From contig VGZO01000018.1 in assembly GCA_016872555.1 (NCBI GenBank), forward strand, positions 1-64,000: DNA of 64,000 nucleotides, in the 5' to 3' direction. Below are positions 1 to 8,797 of this stretch, one piece after another. Positions within the stretch are counted from its first letter, which is position 1. Each line of letters begins with the position of its first letter. Below the pieces are notes generated by a model, which was not told where the DNA came from, searched no databases, and was given only the letters and a program-made list of their open reading frames with translations. The DNA is from Planctomycetota bacterium. GTDB taxonomy: Bacteria; Planctomycetota; Planctomycetia; Pirellulales; UBA1268. Both the position numbers and the translations under genes were made by a program.

Positions 1-641
1 ACGTGGTCGTCGCCGCGATCGCGACGGTTCAGTTTGCCCGGGCCGGCCACCTGCGGCTCGGATTCCTCGTGCCGCTGGCGCTGGCGAGCGCTCCTTGCGC
101 GTGGCTCGGTGGGCGAACGACGCTCCCGGTCCACTGGCTCGAGGCGCTGCTCGGGGCGGTGCTGGCCTGGTCGGCAGTGCAGCAGGCGATCGCCAGTGTC
201 CCGAAACCCAGCGCGCCGGCCGCCCCGCCGCTTCCGAGGGCGTTGCCGACATGGCAACTGACATTCCTCGGGGGAGCGATCGGGCTGCTCTCCGGCCTGA
301 CCGGCGTGGGCGGGGGTATTTTCCTGACGCCAGCCCTGTTGGCGGCACGGGCGGCACCCCTCAAGACGGTCGCCGGGGTCACGGCGCCCTTCATCCTGGT
401 CAATTCGATCGCGGGCCTCGTGGCGCTCGGTATGTCGGCGTCGACCCCACAGATCGCCGGGAAAACCGTGGTCGCAGCCGCTGCGATCGGCGGCTTGCTC
501 GGCTCCCAGGCGGGGGCCTTTCAGCTCCCGGTCCGGTCGCTGCGCGTGCTCCTGGCGATCGTCTTGGCGATCGCCAGTCTCAAAATGCTCGGCGCGAGCA
601 TCGGGCCACTCCTGGCCACACCCCTCGCAGGAGGTGCCTGA
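1..641 (+). CDS. TauE/SafE (TSUP) family sulfite exporter-like permease, 5'-truncated by window edge
   Basis: This is the C-terminal part of a polytopic inner-membrane permease of the TauE/SafE (TSUP) family, whose members move sulfite, sulfonates or related organic anions. About 212 residues are visible. They include several hydrophobic helices and, near the middle, the glycine-rich segment [16 protein letters not shown] that opens the second half-repeat of TSUP proteins. The family is usually about 250-270 residues long, so the first helices lie upstream of base 1. The GTG at base 3 is probably internal and not the real start. The TGA at 639-641 is followed by about 190 bases that carry the promoter of the next gene. 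The family is fairly sure from the motif and helix pattern; the substrate is unknown. Confidence 0.85.
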   Translation, partial: VVVAAIATVQFARAGHLRLGFLVPLALASAPCAWLGGRTTLPVHWLEALLGAVLAWSAVQQAIASVPKPSAPAAPPLPRALPTWQLTFLGGAIGLLSGLTGVGGGIFLTPALLAARAAPLKTVAGVTAPFILVNSIAGLVALGMSASTPQIAGKTVVAAAAIGGLLGSQAGAFQLPVRSLRVLLAIVLAIASLKMLGASIGPLLATPLAGGA

Positions 642-699
642 CGGTCGACCTCGAACCGTTTCGCGACGGCAAAAAACCGCTGCAACCCCTTGCCAGGAA

Positions 700-728
700 T
701 TGCCGATTGTGACGCCGATCGCTATCCT
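700..728 (+). promoter_or_regulatory. sigma70-like promoter for the DUF1559 gene
   Basis: TTGCCG (700-705) and TATCCT (723-728) are separated by 17 bases, about 100 bases upstream of the DUF1559 start. It lies in a relatively AT-rich gap that holds no gene. The hexamers match the bacterial -35/-10 consensus at four of six positions each. Assignment is by inspection only. Confidence 0.45.
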
Positions 729-770
729 TCGCCAGAGTCGATTTAGGGGGATGGACGCTCGAGGCCGATT

Positions 771-785
771 GATCCGTAGCGGATC
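771..785. promoter_or_regulatory. 15-bp palindrome in the DUF1559 leader
   Basis: GATCCG-TAG-CGGATC is a perfect inverted repeat in the 5' leader, between the proposed promoter and the start codon. It could be an operator or a small mRNA hairpin, but a 6-bp arm can also arise by chance. Confidence 0.25.
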
Positions 786-828
786 GCTGGCGGTTGTTTC
801 ATTCATTTTTGCCACTTGGAGCCTTCTC

Positions 829-1887
829 ATGAGTACCCAGGTCTACACCCGCAGTCGACGGGCATTCACGCTCGTCGAACTGCTCGTCGTCATCGCGATC
901 ATCGGCACGCTCGTCGGCCTGTTGCTGCCGGCCGTGCAGGCCGCCCGTGAAGCCGCACGGCGGTCGCAGTGCACCAACAACCTCAAGCAGATCCTGCTCG
1001 GCCTGCAAAATCATCACGACGCCAAGAAGCAGTTCCCGCTGACCGTCGGCTGGGGCGACAACTGGGGCGGCGCGTACTACTTCTCCGACAAGGTCTACCT
1101 CCTGCCTTACATCGAGCAGGCGACCACCTGGAACGCCCTCTCGGGTGCGAAGGACGGCGGCAGCTATTACGAAGGTTGGAGCGGCAACAACCAGGTCGCT
1201 CTCAACACGAAGATCTCCGTGTTCAACTGCCCGTCGAATCCCAATCGGATCGGCAACAACAACGCCAACCACACCTACTCGATCAACATGGGCACGGCGT
1301 TCGACCCGCCGCATGCGACGATAGGTGCCCGGCAGGCCAACGACGGTCGTCATAACGGCCTGATGGCGGGGGGCCACGCCAGCCCGCAAACCTGGAACGA
1401 TCCGCCGCGGACGTTCGCGAGCATCCCCGACGGCTCGAGCAAGACTGCCGCCTACTCGGAATTCGTGATCGAGAGCTGGGCCGGCAACATCACCAATGAC
1501 CCGTCCCTCCACCGGCAGCAGGTCTACAACTGGGCGAATGGCAACTCGACGGCGGAGGTCCGCAACAGCTGCCTCTCGCTCACGAGCCTCAACGACGCCG
1601 GCGGTGGCCGCGTGATGCGTGGCGGCAGCTGGTCGTGGGGCATGGCGGCGGTCGGTGCTGCCTACTCCCACACGATGATGCCCAACGAGAAGAGTTGCCA
1701 CTCGTGGAACGACGCCGGCGACTGGGGTGGTTCAAACGCCCTTGCCGCGACGAGCGAGCACTCCGGCCTCGTCAACGTCGGCATGGTGGACGGGTCGGTC
1801 CGTTCCGTCTCCAACAACGTCGCCAACGACGTGTGGTGGGCGATGGGCACGCGGGCCGGTCGCGAAAACACCGCAAATTCGGAGTGA
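829..1887 (+). CDS. DUF1559 family protein with type IV prepilin-like N-terminus
   Basis: This is a 352-residue member of the large planctomycete DUF1559 family, probably exported through a type IV pilin/type II secretion-like route. The N-terminus has a basic leader and then [29 protein letters not shown], split here by the usual prepilin-peptidase site before FTLVE; the helix then runs into [17 protein letters not shown], typical of the family. Near the C-terminus the H-X9-DG signature is present (His 311 to DG of GMVDGSV). I chose ATG 829 because GGAG at 818-821 sits 7 bases upstream and the prepilin leader then has normal length; the frame is open back to 634 but that part is not family-like. 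A TPR gene follows after 9 bases, so the two are probably co-transcribed. Substrate and surface role are unknown. Confidence 0.93.
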   Translation: MSTQVYTRSRRAFTLVELLVVIAIIGTLVGLLLPAVQAAREAARRSQCTNNLKQILLGLQNHHDAKKQFPLTVGWGDNWGGAYYFSDKVYLLPYIEQATTWNALSGAKDGGSYYEGWSGNNQVALNTKISVFNCPSNPNRIGNNNANHTYSINMGTAFDPPHATIGARQANDGRHNGLMAGGHASPQTWNDPPRTFASIPDGSSKTAAYSEFVIESWAGNITNDPSLHRQQVYNWANGNSTAEVRNSCLSLTSLNDAGGGRVMRGGSWSWGMAAVGAAYSHTMMPNEKSCHSWNDAGDWGGSNALAATSEHSGLVNVGMVDGSVRSVSNNVANDVWWAMGTRAGRENTANSE

Positions 1888-1896
1888 TCTCCGAGC

Positions 1897-3522
1897 ATGC
1901 CAAAGAGCCATGTCGTGGGCCGCGGGGTTTCCGGTCGCTACCGGGGCCTCGCGGCCCTCGTCGTTTGTGGACTCGTGGCGGGAGCCGTCGGCCTCGCCGC
2001 ATGGTGTCAGGCCGGCCTGTCGATGGCCCAGGGCCTGGCCAAGCACGGCCTGTGGTCCGACGTCCACGCGCCGCTCGAGCGCTACCTCAGGCTCCACCCG
2101 CGCGATCCCTCGGCCAACATGCTGCGGGCCGAGGCGTTGGTGAAAGACGATGGCCTGCCGCTCCTGCAGCGGATCACCGAGTCGATCGAGCGACTCGAGC
2201 AGATCCCCGACGACGCCCCCGAAGCCGCGGCCGCACGGATCGCCGCGGCGCGTGTCCACCTCTTCCTGCGCTACGAGCCGGTCGCCGCGTGGCGGAGCCT
2301 CGAGCGCGCGATGAAGCTCGATCCGGAGTCGCTCGAGGCCCATCTGCTCGCCTGGCGGCTGTTCGAGTTGATCGGACGGATCGACGACGTCGAGGAGCTG
2401 TTTTGGAAGGCGTACGAACTGAGCCCGGAAGCCGAGCGGCCCCTGCGCCTGCGCGAGTGGTATGCCAGCCAGTTCTTTCCGCAGACCACGCTGGCCGAAT
2501 TCGACACGCTGATGGGGTTTCGGCAGGCGATCTCCGACCCGGTCGATATCGTCGAGGGTCGGCGCCTGCAGCGGTTCGTCCGCGCCGAGCCGACCGAGCC
2601 CTGGGGCCATGCGGCGCTGGCCCGATGGTTCCTGTCGCGCGGTGAACCGGAGGTCGCCGTCGAGGTTCTCGATCGTGCGGCGACGGTGGTGCCGCCCGAG
2701 GGGCGCGGCGATCCCTATTGGCTGTCGACCGAAATCGACGTCCTGTGCGACGTCGGGGAAGCGGAGAAGGCCGCCGAGGCATTCGCCCGCTGGCCCGCCT
2801 CGGACCGTAGCCGCCGGTATGCCTTGGCACGCGGCCGGGTGCTGGCCGATGCGGACGGGGACGCGGCCGGCGCCGTGACCGCCTACGATGAAGCGCTGGC
2901 AATCTGGCCCGGACCTGTCGATTGGCAGACCGTCAATCGTTCGGCGACGTGCCTCGCCCGGGCCGGCGACGAGCAGGGGGCCAACGCCCGGCGCGAGGAA
3001 GCGCGGCGGATCGAACGGCTCATGAAGGAAGAGGTCCATCAGCGGCTCTTCAAGCGGCTGGCCGACCTGTCGGACCCGGCGCTCCTCGCGGAGATGGAGG
3101 CGTTTTATCGCGACCTGAATCGCCCCCGGGAGGCGGCTGGCTGGGCGGCGGCCCGCGCGGCGCTCGCGTCCCCGGTCAGTGCGGCTCCCGGACGCGTGGC
3201 GTGGGAGATCAACGCCCGGTTCGGCGGCTGCCCTTTGCCCGACGGGCGGGAATCGATGACAATACGACAGGTGGTGGGGGGTGACGAGCGCGTCCACGCG
3301 GACGCGGCACCTCGCAAGGCGTGCGACGGAGACGTGGCGATGACACGCGGACTGGTTGCCGTGGCGATGGTGGCGGCGGTGATGGCGGCGAGTGGCTGCA
3401 CGAAGGCGCCTCCGCCGGAGAAGCCCTCGACGGTCGACACGGGAATCAGCCCCCGCGAGCGCGCGATGCAGAACATGCCCGCCAACATGCAGCCCAAGTA
3501 CCAGCAGCAGCAGAACAAGTGA
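1897..3522 (+). CDS. TPR-repeat membrane protein, in-frame fused to a downstream lipoprotein module
   Basis: The 541-codon frame has two unlike parts. Residues 1 to about 430 form a TPR-type helical-repeat protein: a single hydrophobic segment (about 20-37) anchors the N-terminus, followed by repeats such as AKHGLWSDVHAPLERYLRLHP. After about residue 435 comes a low-similarity linker, and residues 482-541 read as a complete small lipoprotein with its own signal peptide (separate entry). No stop codon separates the two, so a ribosome starting at 1897 must make the fused chain. The gene starts 9 bases after the DUF1559 stop, with GGAG overlapping that stop. It converges on another TPR gene encoded with CRTAC1 proteins. 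TPR proteins usually mediate protein contacts; the partner is not identifiable. The fusion could be real or could reflect a lost stop or a sequence error. Confidence 0.75.
   Translation: MPKSHVVGRGVSGRYRGLAALVVCGLVAGAVGLAAWCQAGLSMAQGLAKHGLWSDVHAPLERYLRLHPRDPSANMLRAEALVKDDGLPLLQRITESIERLEQIPDDAPEAAAARIAAARVHLFLRYEPVAAWRSLERAMKLDPESLEAHLLAWRLFELIGRIDDVEELFWKAYELSPEAERPLRLREWYASQFFPQTTLAEFDTLMGFRQAISDPVDIVEGRRLQRFVRAEPTEPWGHAALARWFLSRGEPEVAVEVLDRAATVVPPEGRGDPYWLSTEIDVLCDVGEAEKAAEAFARWPASDRSRRYALARGRVLADADGDAAGAVTAYDEALAIWPGPVDWQTVNRSATCLARAGDEQGANARREEARRIERLMKEEVHQRLFKRLADLSDPALLAEMEAFYRDLNRPREAAGWAAARAALASPVSAAPGRVAWEINARFGGCPLPDGRESMTIRQVVGGDERVHADAAPRKACDGDVAMTRGLVAVAMVAAVMAASGCTKAPPPEKPSTVDTGISPRERAMQNMPANMQPKYQQQQNK
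3340..3522 (+). CDS. small lipoprotein, alternative internal start inside the TPR frame
   Basis: ATG 3340 is in the same frame as the TPR gene and is preceded by GGAG (3328-3331) at 8 bases, a good Shine-Dalgarno. From there the frame gives a 60-residue protein with a lipoprotein signal: MTRGLVAVAM, a hydrophobic core, the lipobox AASG-C (Cys 20), then a short hydrophilic Pro/Gln-rich tail ending in QQQQNK. Small lipoproteins of this shape are common in planctomycetes, often near DUF1559 genes. I infer that the ancestral gene stood alone and is still translated from this start. Function is unknown. Confidence 0.6.
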   Translation: MTRGLVAVAMVAAVMAASGCTKAPPPEKPSTVDTGISPRERAMQNMPANMQPKYQQQQNK

Positions 3523-3550
3523 GCCGGTCGGACGGCGGGCGTCTCGATGC

Positions 3551-4855
3551 TCAATGGGCCTCGATCGGTACGCCTTCCAGCGATGGCAGCTTTCCGCGCG
3601 ACCGGATCGCCGCGCGCAGGTCGCGGATGAAGGGCTCGTCGTCATAGGTCCCGGTGACGGCGAGCAGGAGGTCCTGCGCCTCGGCCCAGTTGCCCGCCGA
3701 CGCGAAGCGGTGGGCGCGGAGGGCGATCGCCCAGGGGGACGCCGGAGTCGAGACCATCAGGCTCTCGAGCGACTGGATCCGCCGGCCGTGACTCCGCAAT
3801 CGGTCGGCCAGGGCTTTCCAGCGCTCGAATGCCTCGGTGTCGCGGCGGGCGGCGGCGAGCCGCTGGAACAGATACGCCGTCTCCGTCCGTTCAGCCGCGA
3901 CGGCCTCGAGCGGCGCGAGCCACTCGGCCGCCTCGTCGATCCGTCCGGCGGTGAGTGATTCCTCGGCGAGCGCCTCGCGCGGCGACACGCCGCGCGGGTC
4001 GAGCTCGACGGCCTGCTTCCACGCCGCGACGGCTGCGGCGGCTTCGCCGGTTTGGTTCTTCGCCCGCCCCAGCTCGTAGAGCGTGGCTGCCGACGGGCGG
4101 ATCGCCTGGCTCTTCTCCAACCAGCCGATGGCCGCCGGCGCGTCGCCCTCGGCGAGGAGCAGGCTGCCGTACAGGAACCAGACCTCCGCCGGCGGTAGCT
4201 GGAGCCCCTCGGCCGTGGGCGCCATCTCGGTCACACGCGAAAATGCCGCGAGGGCGGCGTCGTCGTCCTGGATGTCGTGGTGAAGGATCGCCTGAAGGAG
4301 CGTGCCGCGGGCTTCCTGACCCGGGCAGGCGGTGTAGCGGCCGGCAGCGGCCAGGGCGTCTTCGAACAGCCCGATCCGCGCCTCGCTCATCGCCAATTCG
4401 TACAGGGCGTCGGGGTCGTCGGGACGCAGCCGCAGGTACTGCTTGAGGAACTGGACCCCCCGGGACCACGACTCCTGCACCAGATAGGCCCGCGCCCAGG
4501 CGTGCATGTCGTCGGGAGTCGCCGCCCCGACACGGTCATAGAGCCCGGCCGCCGCGCGGGCATCCTCGACGGCCCCGCGGGTGTCGCCTTGGCCCACGCG
4601 GGCCTCGCCGCGGGCCATCAGCGACCGCGCCTTGAGGGCCGACGCCTCGCCATGGTCGGGGTGGGCGTCGAGGAAGTAGTCGGTCAGCGCCACCGCCCGC
4701 GCCGCGTCGCCGGCGGCCAGCGCCGTCCGCGCCTTGCGGAGCGGCCACTCCTGCCACCACTCGGCACCGAGCGCGACTGCCAGCGCCCCGGCGACCGACA
4801 CGACGACGAGCGCCACCAGCCGACCGAACCGGTACCACGACGAGGGACGGCTCAT
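3551..4855 (-). CDS. TPR-repeat protein, membrane-anchored, CRTAC1-operon partner
   Basis: This 434-residue protein has one N-terminal transmembrane helix (YRFGRLVALVVVSVAGALAV, about residues 8-27) followed by TPR-like helical pairs, for example KARTALAAGDAARAVALTDY and LYELGRAKNQTGEAAAAVAA. It probably sits at the cytoplasmic or outer membrane as a scaffold. The start at 4855 is chosen because its ATG overlaps the TGA of the upstream CRTAC1 gene (ATGA), giving translational coupling; the frame is open further upstream but only as a shadow of that gene. It is the last gene of a three-gene minus-strand operon and converges on the TPR gene at 1897-3522 with 28 bases between the two stop codons. 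Specific function unknown. Confidence 0.85.
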   Translation of the reverse strand: MSRPSSWYRFGRLVALVVVSVAGALAVALGAEWWQEWPLRKARTALAAGDAARAVALTDYFLDAHPDHGEASALKARSLMARGEARVGQGDTRGAVEDARAAAGLYDRVGAATPDDMHAWARAYLVQESWSRGVQFLKQYLRLRPDDPDALYELAMSEARIGLFEDALAAAGRYTACPGQEARGTLLQAILHHDIQDDDAALAAFSRVTEMAPTAEGLQLPPAEVWFLYGSLLLAEGDAPAAIGWLEKSQAIRPSAATLYELGRAKNQTGEAAAAVAAWKQAVELDPRGVSPREALAEESLTAGRIDEAAEWLAPLEAVAAERTETAYLFQRLAAARRDTEAFERWKALADRLRSHGRRIQSLESLMVSTPASPWAIALRAHRFASAGNWAEAQDLLLAVTGTYDDEPFIRDLRAAIRSRGKLPSLEGVPIEAH

Positions 4856-6780
4856 GACCGGCCTCCGCTCGGGCGCCCCGAGTCGTCGAGCGGGACCGGC
4901 TCCTGCCCCTCGGTCACGCGCCAATGGCGGTCGCCGCCGAGCGAGACCCGATCGACGCGCCCCGACGGCCAGTGGATCGTGACGGCGGCCGGTTCGCTTC
5001 CCGGCGGCAGCGTGAACAGGAGCCGCGGGTCGTGGCTGGCCATGTAGCTGCCCCCGGCGACGACCGGCCGCACCATCCGGATCGGCCCGCACACCATCTC
5101 GACGCGGCCGCCGACCGGCGGGACTCGGCCGGCCGTCTCGAGCTCGAGGCCGAGGAACCGCCCCGGTGCCGCGGTGTCGTTGCGCAACAGCGCGAACGGG
5201 GAATCGTTGTGGGCGACGGCGATGTCGAGGTCGCCGTCGTTGTCATAGTCGCCCCCGGCGACGCCACGGCCGAGGTAGGTGCCGTGGAAGTAGTCACCGA
5301 CGACGTCGGCGGAGACGTCGGCGAACCGCTCCTTGTCGATCCGCCGCAGGAGCTGCGGGGTCATCCGCTCGGGGATGTAGTTCGGGCCGAGGACGTGGCC
5401 GGTGGCGTTGAACATCTCGAGCTTTCCGTCGCGGTCCCAGTCGAGTGCGACGGTCCCGAAGCCGAGATTGTCGAAGCTCGTGGCAGCGATCCGCGTCCGC
5501 CGGCTCTCGTCGGCGAATTGGAGCCGGCCGAGGTTGTGGTAGAGCGTGTTCTTCGCCTTGTAGAAGTGGCACAGGAAGATGTCGGGGCGGGCGTCGTCGT
5601 TGAGGTCGTCGATCACGATCCCCATCGTGGCCTCGTTCTCCCCGCGGTCGCTCACCGCACAGCCGCGGTCGAACGCCACTTCCTCGTAGCGGACGCGCGG
5701 CACCGATCCGGTCGGCGTCGGCTCGGTGCTGGTGCCGGCGACATACAGGTAGTTCGGGGTCATGTCGTTGCCGACGTAGATCTCGGGCTTGAGGTCGTCG
5801 TCGAGATCGGCGACGGCGACACACAACCCCTTGCCCGCCCCCTCGCTCTCCACGAATCCCAGCTCGGCCGCCGCAGGGGCGAAGGTCCCGTCGCCGCGGC
5901 CGCGGTACACGGCGTCCTGCTCGCCGCGGTAATTGCCCGGACCGCAGTAGCCCTCGCGCGAGGCATATTCGGTCGCGCCGACGACTTCGGCGCCGACGAA
6001 GCAGGGGCGCGCGTTGGCCGGCACGTTGTCGAGGAAATTGGTGACGTAGATGTCGAGGATGCCGTCGAAGTCGAGGTCGGTGAACACGGCGCCGGTGCCC
6101 CAGTTGTCGTCGCCGACGCCGGCCGGGCCGGTCACGGCGGTGAACGTCCCGTCGCCGTTGTTGCGCAGCAGGGCGTTGGGGCCGTAGTTGGCCAGGTACA
6201 GGTCGGGGAACCCGTCGGCGTCGTAATCCCCGACCGCCACACCCTGGCTGTAGGTCGGATCGACGACCGCCGCCGGCGCGGTGACGTCGGTGAAGCTCAC
6301 GCTGCCGTCGGCCCCACGGCCACGGCTGCGGAACAGCCGATCGGGCGCGTCGCGCTCGGGCCCCTTCGAATACTCGATCCGGCCACCGTTGGTGAGAAAC
6401 AGGTCGAGCCAGCCGTCGCGGTCGAAGTCGATCCAGGCCACGCCCCCGCCCATGATCTCGACGACCAACCAGCGCCCGGGCACCGCGTCGCGGTCGAACG
6501 TGAAGTCGACCCCCGCGGCGCGGGCCACGTCGGTGAACACCGGCGTGACGGCGCCCCGTTGGCTGGCGGTGGAGCGGCCCGGCGACCGCTCGGGCGCCAC
6601 GACCGGCTCGGCGGCCCGCGGCGCCGCCGCCGCGCCTGCGGCAGGCCGCGCTCCTGCCGCCGGGGCGGGCGGAGAACGGCTGCAGCCGCCGACAATCGCG
6701 AGCGCCGCCAAGCTCCCGACACCGACAATCGCCACCAGCCGCCACTGGCGCGTCGCGCAGGTTCGCTGGACCACGCTCAT
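4852..6780 (-). CDS. CRTAC1-family FG-GAP/VCBS and ASPIC/UnbV lipoprotein
   Basis: A 642-residue exported protein of the CRTAC1 family. The N-terminus has a lipoprotein signal ending at a lipobox (AIVGG-C, Cys 33) and then an Ala/Pro-rich spacer. The body is a run of FG-GAP/VCBS beta-propeller repeats with calcium-binding DxDxDG loops such as DFDRDGWLDLFLTNGG, NYGPNALLRNNGDGTF and DLDFDGILDIYVTN. The last 80 residues (RFLGLELETAG...GGSYMASHDPRLLF) match the ASPIC/UnbV domain. The gene overlaps its upstream paralogue and its downstream TPR gene by 4 bases on each side. Such proteins are thought to be extracellular binding or adhesion propellers, and no enzyme activity is evident. Confidence 0.9.
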   Translation of the reverse strand: MSVVQRTCATRQWRLVAIVGVGSLAALAIVGGCSRSPPAPAAGARPAAGAAAAPRAAEPVVAPERSPGRSTASQRGAVTPVFTDVARAAGVDFTFDRDAVPGRWLVVEIMGGGVAWIDFDRDGWLDLFLTNGGRIEYSKGPERDAPDRLFRSRGRGADGSVSFTDVTAPAAVVDPTYSQGVAVGDYDADGFPDLYLANYGPNALLRNNGDGTFTAVTGPAGVGDDNWGTGAVFTDLDFDGILDIYVTNFLDNVPANARPCFVGAEVVGATEYASREGYCGPGNYRGEQDAVYRGRGDGTFAPAAAELGFVESEGAGKGLCVAVADLDDDLKPEIYVGNDMTPNYLYVAGTSTEPTPTGSVPRVRYEEVAFDRGCAVSDRGENEATMGIVIDDLNDDARPDIFLCHFYKAKNTLYHNLGRLQFADESRRTRIAATSFDNLGFGTVALDWDRDGKLEMFNATGHVLGPNYIPERMTPQLLRRIDKERFADVSADVVGDYFHGTYLGRGVAGGDYDNDGDLDIAVAHNDSPFALLRNDTAAPGRFLGLELETAGRVPPVGGRVEMVCGPIRMVRPVVAGGSYMASHDPRLLFTLPPGSEPAAVTIHWPSGRVDRVSLGGDRHWRVTEGQEPVPLDDSGRPSGGRS

Positions 6781-8585
6781 CGGACCTCCCCCAGGTCGAC
6801 GACGGTCGGATCCCCGTCGGCGGTGGTCGGCTCGATCACGACATACTCGCGCCCAGCGGCGAGACCCGCGACCGACGAACGGCCGCCGTGGGGCCAGCGG
6901 ATCTCGAGCCCTGCCGACGGCTCGGTCCGCAACACGGCGAACGCCAGGCGCGGATCACGCGACGACAGATAGCCCCCGCCTCCCTTGACGGGGCGGTGCT
7001 GCGTCGGCCCGGTGGAGCCGCGCAGGGTGACGCTCGAGCCGATCGCGTCGCGGTTGCCGCGCGTGCCCACGAGGCGGACGACGAGCGCCTGCGTCGCGGT
7101 CGCCGCCGAGGCGGCATCGTTGCGGAGCAGGGCGGCCGGCTCGTCGCGGTGGTTGAAGGCGAGGTCGGCGTCGCCGTCGCCGTCGAGATCGGCGGCGACC
7201 ACCGCCCGCCCCTGGTGGAGATCGACGAATGGCGTGCCGAGCGTGGCGGCGGGCACGGGGGCGAACCGGGTGCCCCGATTGGCGAGCACGAGCAGCGGCT
7301 GCCGCAGGCTCTCGGCCCCGCGGACCTCGCGCCGTTCGTCCCCCACGTGGCCGTTGGCGATGACCACGTCCTCGCGGCCGTCGCCGTCGAAGTCGGCGAA
7401 CTGCACCCCCCAGCCGACCAGCGGCAGCCCCGGGGGGCCGATCCCGCTGCGCTCGCTGGCATCGTGAAACGTGCCCCCGCCCGCGTTGGCGAAGAACAGG
7501 TCGTACTCCCCCTCGAAGTCCGTGACGATCAGGTCGCAGCGTCCCGACCCGGTGGTGTCGGCGGCGTCGACCCCCATGCTCGACTTCACGCGCCCCAGCG
7601 AATCGAACGCCGTGCCCGACAGGTCGCTGGCATCGCGGAACCGTCCGTCCGGACCGCCCAGAAACAATTGATTGGGATTGAGGTCGTTGGCGACGTACAG
7701 GTCGATCCATTCGTCGTCGTCGAGCCGCGTGGCCACCACGCCGAGCCCGCGCACCGGGCGGCCGTCGAGACCGGCATCGGCCGTGACGTCGCGGAAGCTC
7801 CCGTCGCCGTCGTTGTGCCACAGCGAATCGGCCTCCGGCTCGACCGTTATCGGACTGCAGAACACGCGCCGGCCACGGGCCCGGTCGCCGCAGAACGGGT
7901 TGTCCTCCGGGGTCCATTTGCCGTAGCGGCAGACGAACAGGTCGAGCAGGCCGTCGGCGTCGGCGTCAAAAAACACCCCCGTCGAGCTCCAGCGCGGGTC
8001 CTCGACGCCGGAAGTCACGACCGCGAAGGTCCCGTCACCGTTGTTGCGGTACAGCACGTCGGCCCCGTAACAGGCGAGGAACAGGTCGGGAAACCCGTCG
8101 GCATCGACATCACCGACGGCGATCCCGTGGGTGTACCCGCGGTGCCCCAGGCCGGTGGCGACGGTGACGTCGTCGAACCGCCACGCTCCCCGGTTGCGGT
8201 AGCAGCGATTGGCCTGCCGCGCCGTCGCCGGATCGACCGGAAACGGATTGCCGGCGGCGAACAGCAGGTCGGGGCGGCGGTCGAGGTCGAAGTCGAACGT
8301 CGCCAGCCCGCTGCCGTTGGCCGACGGAAACGGCTTCTCCGGTGAGTCGCCGGAGTGATGGACGAAATCCACTCCCGACTCGGCCGACATGTCGGTGAAC
8401 CACGCCGGACCCGTCGGAGGCTGGGGAGCCGGCTGCGGCTGCGGGGACGCGGCCCGGGGCTCCGCCGCGATCGGCGGCACGGCCGGCGGGGGAGGCTCGA
8501 CGGGCCGGGAAGACGACCGCAGCACGAGCCAGCCGCCCATCAGGGCGCCTGCCACGAGGAGGGGAATGACGATCGCCCGCCTCAT
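6777..8585 (-). CDS. CRTAC1-family FG-GAP/VCBS and ASPIC/UnbV protein
   Basis: First gene of the minus-strand CRTAC1-TPR operon, 602 residues. An N-terminal hydrophobic helix (IVIPLLVAGALMGGWLVL) acts as signal or membrane anchor, with no lipobox cysteine, unlike its downstream paralogue. It is followed by a Pro-rich linker. The propeller repeats carry calcium-loop motifs (DFDLDRRPDLLFAAG, DVDADGFPDLFLACYG, DLDGDGDADLAFNH), and the C-terminus has the ASPIC/UnbV pattern (LVVRLVGTRGNRDAIGSSV...GGGYLSSRDPRLAF). The TGA overlaps the next start (ATGA at 6777-6780). The paralogue downstream shares the same architecture, so the pair probably arose by duplication. Confidence 0.9.
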   Translation of the reverse strand: MRRAIVIPLLVAGALMGGWLVLRSSSRPVEPPPPAVPPIAAEPRAASPQPQPAPQPPTGPAWFTDMSAESGVDFVHHSGDSPEKPFPSANGSGLATFDFDLDRRPDLLFAAGNPFPVDPATARQANRCYRNRGAWRFDDVTVATGLGHRGYTHGIAVGDVDADGFPDLFLACYGADVLYRNNGDGTFAVVTSGVEDPRWSSTGVFFDADADGLLDLFVCRYGKWTPEDNPFCGDRARGRRVFCSPITVEPEADSLWHNDGDGSFRDVTADAGLDGRPVRGLGVVATRLDDDEWIDLYVANDLNPNQLFLGGPDGRFRDASDLSGTAFDSLGRVKSSMGVDAADTTGSGRCDLIVTDFEGEYDLFFANAGGGTFHDASERSGIGPPGLPLVGWGVQFADFDGDGREDVVIANGHVGDERREVRGAESLRQPLLVLANRGTRFAPVPAATLGTPFVDLHQGRAVVAADLDGDGDADLAFNHRDEPAALLRNDAASAATATQALVVRLVGTRGNRDAIGSSVTLRGSTGPTQHRPVKGGGGYLSSRDPRLAFAVLRTEPSAGLEIRWPHGGRSSVAGLAAGREYVVIEPTTADGDPTVVDLGEVR

Positions 8586-8760
8586 GCTCGCACCCGCAGG
8601 CTCGCCGACGACTTACCGTAGTCCCGGCCGCCACGCGCCGATCGGGCCGTCACCGGGCTCGTTTCAGCATACGCAGCGGCACCCGCCGGGCGACGGTGCT
8701 CTCCCTCCGGCAGGATAAAACCGCCCTCCACCCCGCTCAAGCGGCCGGTCGGTGGCCGGC

Positions 8761-8796
8761 TGCCAGCCTCACTCGGTCTGCCAGCCCCACTCGGTT
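8761..8796. repeat. tandem 18-bp direct repeat beside a MocA gene stop
   Basis: Two adjoining 18-base units, TGCCAGCCTCACTCGGTC and TGCCAGCCCCACTCGGTT, differ at two positions and end 1 base before the stop codon of the minus-strand oxidoreductase. A 15-base stretch GGCCGGCTGCCAGCC occurs at 8754-8768 and again at 8807-8821, the second copy inside the last codons of that gene. The pattern suggests local duplication of the gene's 3' end. Confidence 0.7.
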
Positions 8797-8797
8797 C

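Noticed and set aside
4924-6972. 682-aa plus-strand open frame opposite the CRTAC1 lipoprotein gene
   Set aside because: It lies fully opposite the CRTAC1 gene, which has signal peptide, propeller and ASPIC motifs; its Val/Ala/Gly/Asp-rich composition is that of an antisense shadow.
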